Source: Pseudaeromonas sp038247115 (GTDB lineage Bacteria > Pseudomonadota > Gammaproteobacteria > Enterobacterales > Aeromonadaceae). Taken from it: a stretch of 64,000 nt of DNA. The DNA is taken from contig JBBRVG010000003.1 of assembly GCA_038247115.1 (NCBI GenBank), positions 23,458 through 87,457 of the forward strand, read 5' to 3'. The notes beneath the pieces were generated by a model, which saw only the letters and a list, made by a program, of their open reading frames with translations, was not told the origin of the DNA and ran no database searches. Below, one piece after another: positions 62,938 through 64,000 of this stretch (positions are counted from its first letter, which is position 1; every line of letters starts with the position of its first letter). Position numbers and translations under genes: made by a program.

Positions 62938-64000
62938 GTCTTCGCTTCAGCGCTCAACGCCTGTTGGCGATGATCCATAAGGAGTTTATCCAGCTGCGGC
63001 GGGATCGGCTGACCTTCGCCATGATGGTTGGCATCCCCTTGCTGCAACTGACACTGTTCGGCTTTGCCATCAATGGCGACCCCAAGCATCTGCCGACCCT
63101 GGTGGTGGTGCAGGACGAGAGTCCCTTCAGCCGCTCTTTGGTGTCAGCGCTGCGGCTCTCTGACTACTTTGCCATCGACAGTACCGAGCTGGGGTCGGCA
63201 CAAGCCAGCCAGCGACTGGCGCGCGGGCAGACCCAGTTTGTCATCACCATACCGCCCGATTTCTCTCGCGCCCTGCAGCGGGGGCAGAAACCTACCCTGC
63301 TGCTGGAGGCGGATGCCACAGATCCCAGCGCCACCGCCAATGCCATCAATGCCATGCAGTTGCTGAGTCAAACCGCCCTGCAGCATGATCTGCAAGGGCC
63401 GCTGGCCAGCCTGGCGGCGACGCCCGCGCCCTTCGAGCTGCGCATCCATCGTCGCTACAATCCGGAAGGCATCACCCAGTACAACACGGTTCCCGGGCTG
63501 ATGGGGGTCATACTCACCATGACCATGATCATGATGACGGCGCTGGGGATCACCCGCGAGGTGGAGCGCGGCACCATGGAGAACCTGCTGGCGACCCCGA
63601 TCCGCCCACTGGAGGTGATGATCGGCAAGATAGCGCCCTACCTGCTGATTGGCCTGCTGCAGGTGACCATTATCCTCTGCGCCACCTACTGGCTCTTCAC
63701 AGTGCCCTTCGTCGGCAGCCTGCCCCTGCTGTTGCTGATCATCATGCTCTTCATCGCCGCCAATCTGGTGGTCGGCATCACCATCTCCAGCCAGGCCCAC
63801 AACCAAACCCAGGCCATGCAGATGACCTTCTTCTTCTTCCTGCCCTCCATCATCCTCTCCGGCTTTATGTTCCCGTTTCGCGGCATGCCGCAGTGGGCGC
63901 AGTGGATTGGCGAGCTGCTGCCCATCACCCACTTCATCCGCATCACCCGCGGCATCATGCTGCGCGGCAACGGCTTCAGCGACATCTGGCCGGATCTATG
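62934..64000 (+). CDS. ABC-2 type permease (YbhS/YbhR-like), partial
   Basis: The gene starts at ATG 62934 (overlapping the ATPase stop) and runs off the window end without a stop after 355 codons. It opens MSLRFSAQRLLAMIHKEFIQLRRDRLTFAMM, the typical cytoplasmic-to-first-helix start of ABC-2 permeases, followed by a large periplasmic loop and several membrane helices (for example TVPGLMGVILTMTMIMMTALG). It would form the channel with a probable second permease gene beyond the window. Confidence 0.88.
   Translation, partial: MSLRFSAQRLLAMIHKEFIQLRRDRLTFAMMVGIPLLQLTLFGFAINGDPKHLPTLVVVQDESPFSRSLVSALRLSDYFAIDSTELGSAQASQRLARGQTQFVITIPPDFSRALQRGQKPTLLLEADATDPSATANAINAMQLLSQTALQHDLQGPLASLAATPAPFELRIHRRYNPEGITQYNTVPGLMGVILTMTMIMMTALGITREVERGTMENLLATPIRPLEVMIGKIAPYLLIGLLQVTIILCATYWLFTVPFVGSLPLLLLIIMLFIAANLVVGITISSQAHNQTQAMQMTFFFFLPSIILSGFMFPFRGMPQWAQWIGELLPITHFIRITRGIMLRGNGFSDIWPDL

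Noticed and set aside
1..64000. tRNA, rRNA, insertion sequence, integrase or prophage genes
   Set aside because: None could be recognised in genes or gaps. All intergenic regions are short and most are explained by promoters or terminators.

Overview
The window is a gammaproteobacterial chromosome segment, most likely from the Aeromonadaceae (Aeromonas or a close relative). The basis is gene content and synteny read by eye: enteric-type blocks (hslR-hslO-pckA, greB-tex, comF-nfuA, gpsA-secB-yibN, gpmI-envC, rng-maf-mreDCB, tldD/pmbA-darP) combined with a complete MSHA type IV pilus locus of the Vibrio/Aeromonas/Shewanella type. G+C looks moderately high. I saw no tRNA, rRNA, CRISPR array, insertion sequence or prophage.

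Layout. 1-6.5 kb: heat-shock ribosome factor Hsp15, redox chaperone Hsp33, PEP carboxykinase, GreB and Tex. 6.5-7.8 kb: a SprA/CJM1_0395-type putative metalloprotease and a 76-residue protein that looks like the two ends of a flagellar rod protein joined. 7.8-11.8 kb: bioH, an amtB with a textbook sigma-54 promoter and likely NtrC sites, comF and nfuA. 11.8-17.7 kb: gpsA, secB, a rhodanese, gpmI, envC, a cysteine-cluster protein and a PanM-like acetyltransferase. 17.9-24.6 kb: an accessory cassette made of a LacI-type regulator facing an operon for a ferric-type ABC importer plus two phosphatases (inositol-monophosphatase family and dual-specificity family), with an 18-bp perfect palindrome just upstream of its first gene. 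This is the best candidate for a little-described system, and phosphorylated organic compounds are the suggested substrates. 24.7-31.5 kb: glpX, a general porin, beta-carbonic anhydrase, and the TldE/TldD protease subunits with DarP. 31.5-40.8 kb: nitrilase, YhdP, RNase G, Maf and MreDCB.

41-60.1 kb is the MSHA locus, read on the minus strand: mshH, I, I1, J, K, L, M, N, E, G, F (regulator and assembly machine), then mshB, A, C, D, O, P, Q (pilins and tip protein). Almost every junction overlaps (TGATG or ATGA). The exceptions are mshH/mshI, mshF/mshB, mshB/mshA and mshA/mshC. The mshA/mshC gap carries a rho-independent-terminator-like hairpin that would make far more major pilin than minor pilins. 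The mshB upstream gap carries a good -10 box, consistent with separate secretory and structural units.

60.4-64 kb: a TetR/CecR-like regulator followed by an HlyD-type lipoprotein, an ABC ATPase and an ABC-2 permease cut by the window end, resembling the E. coli cecR-ybhGFSR drug-export locus. Sites and start choices are read directly from the sequence. Family assignments are from recognition, without database searches.
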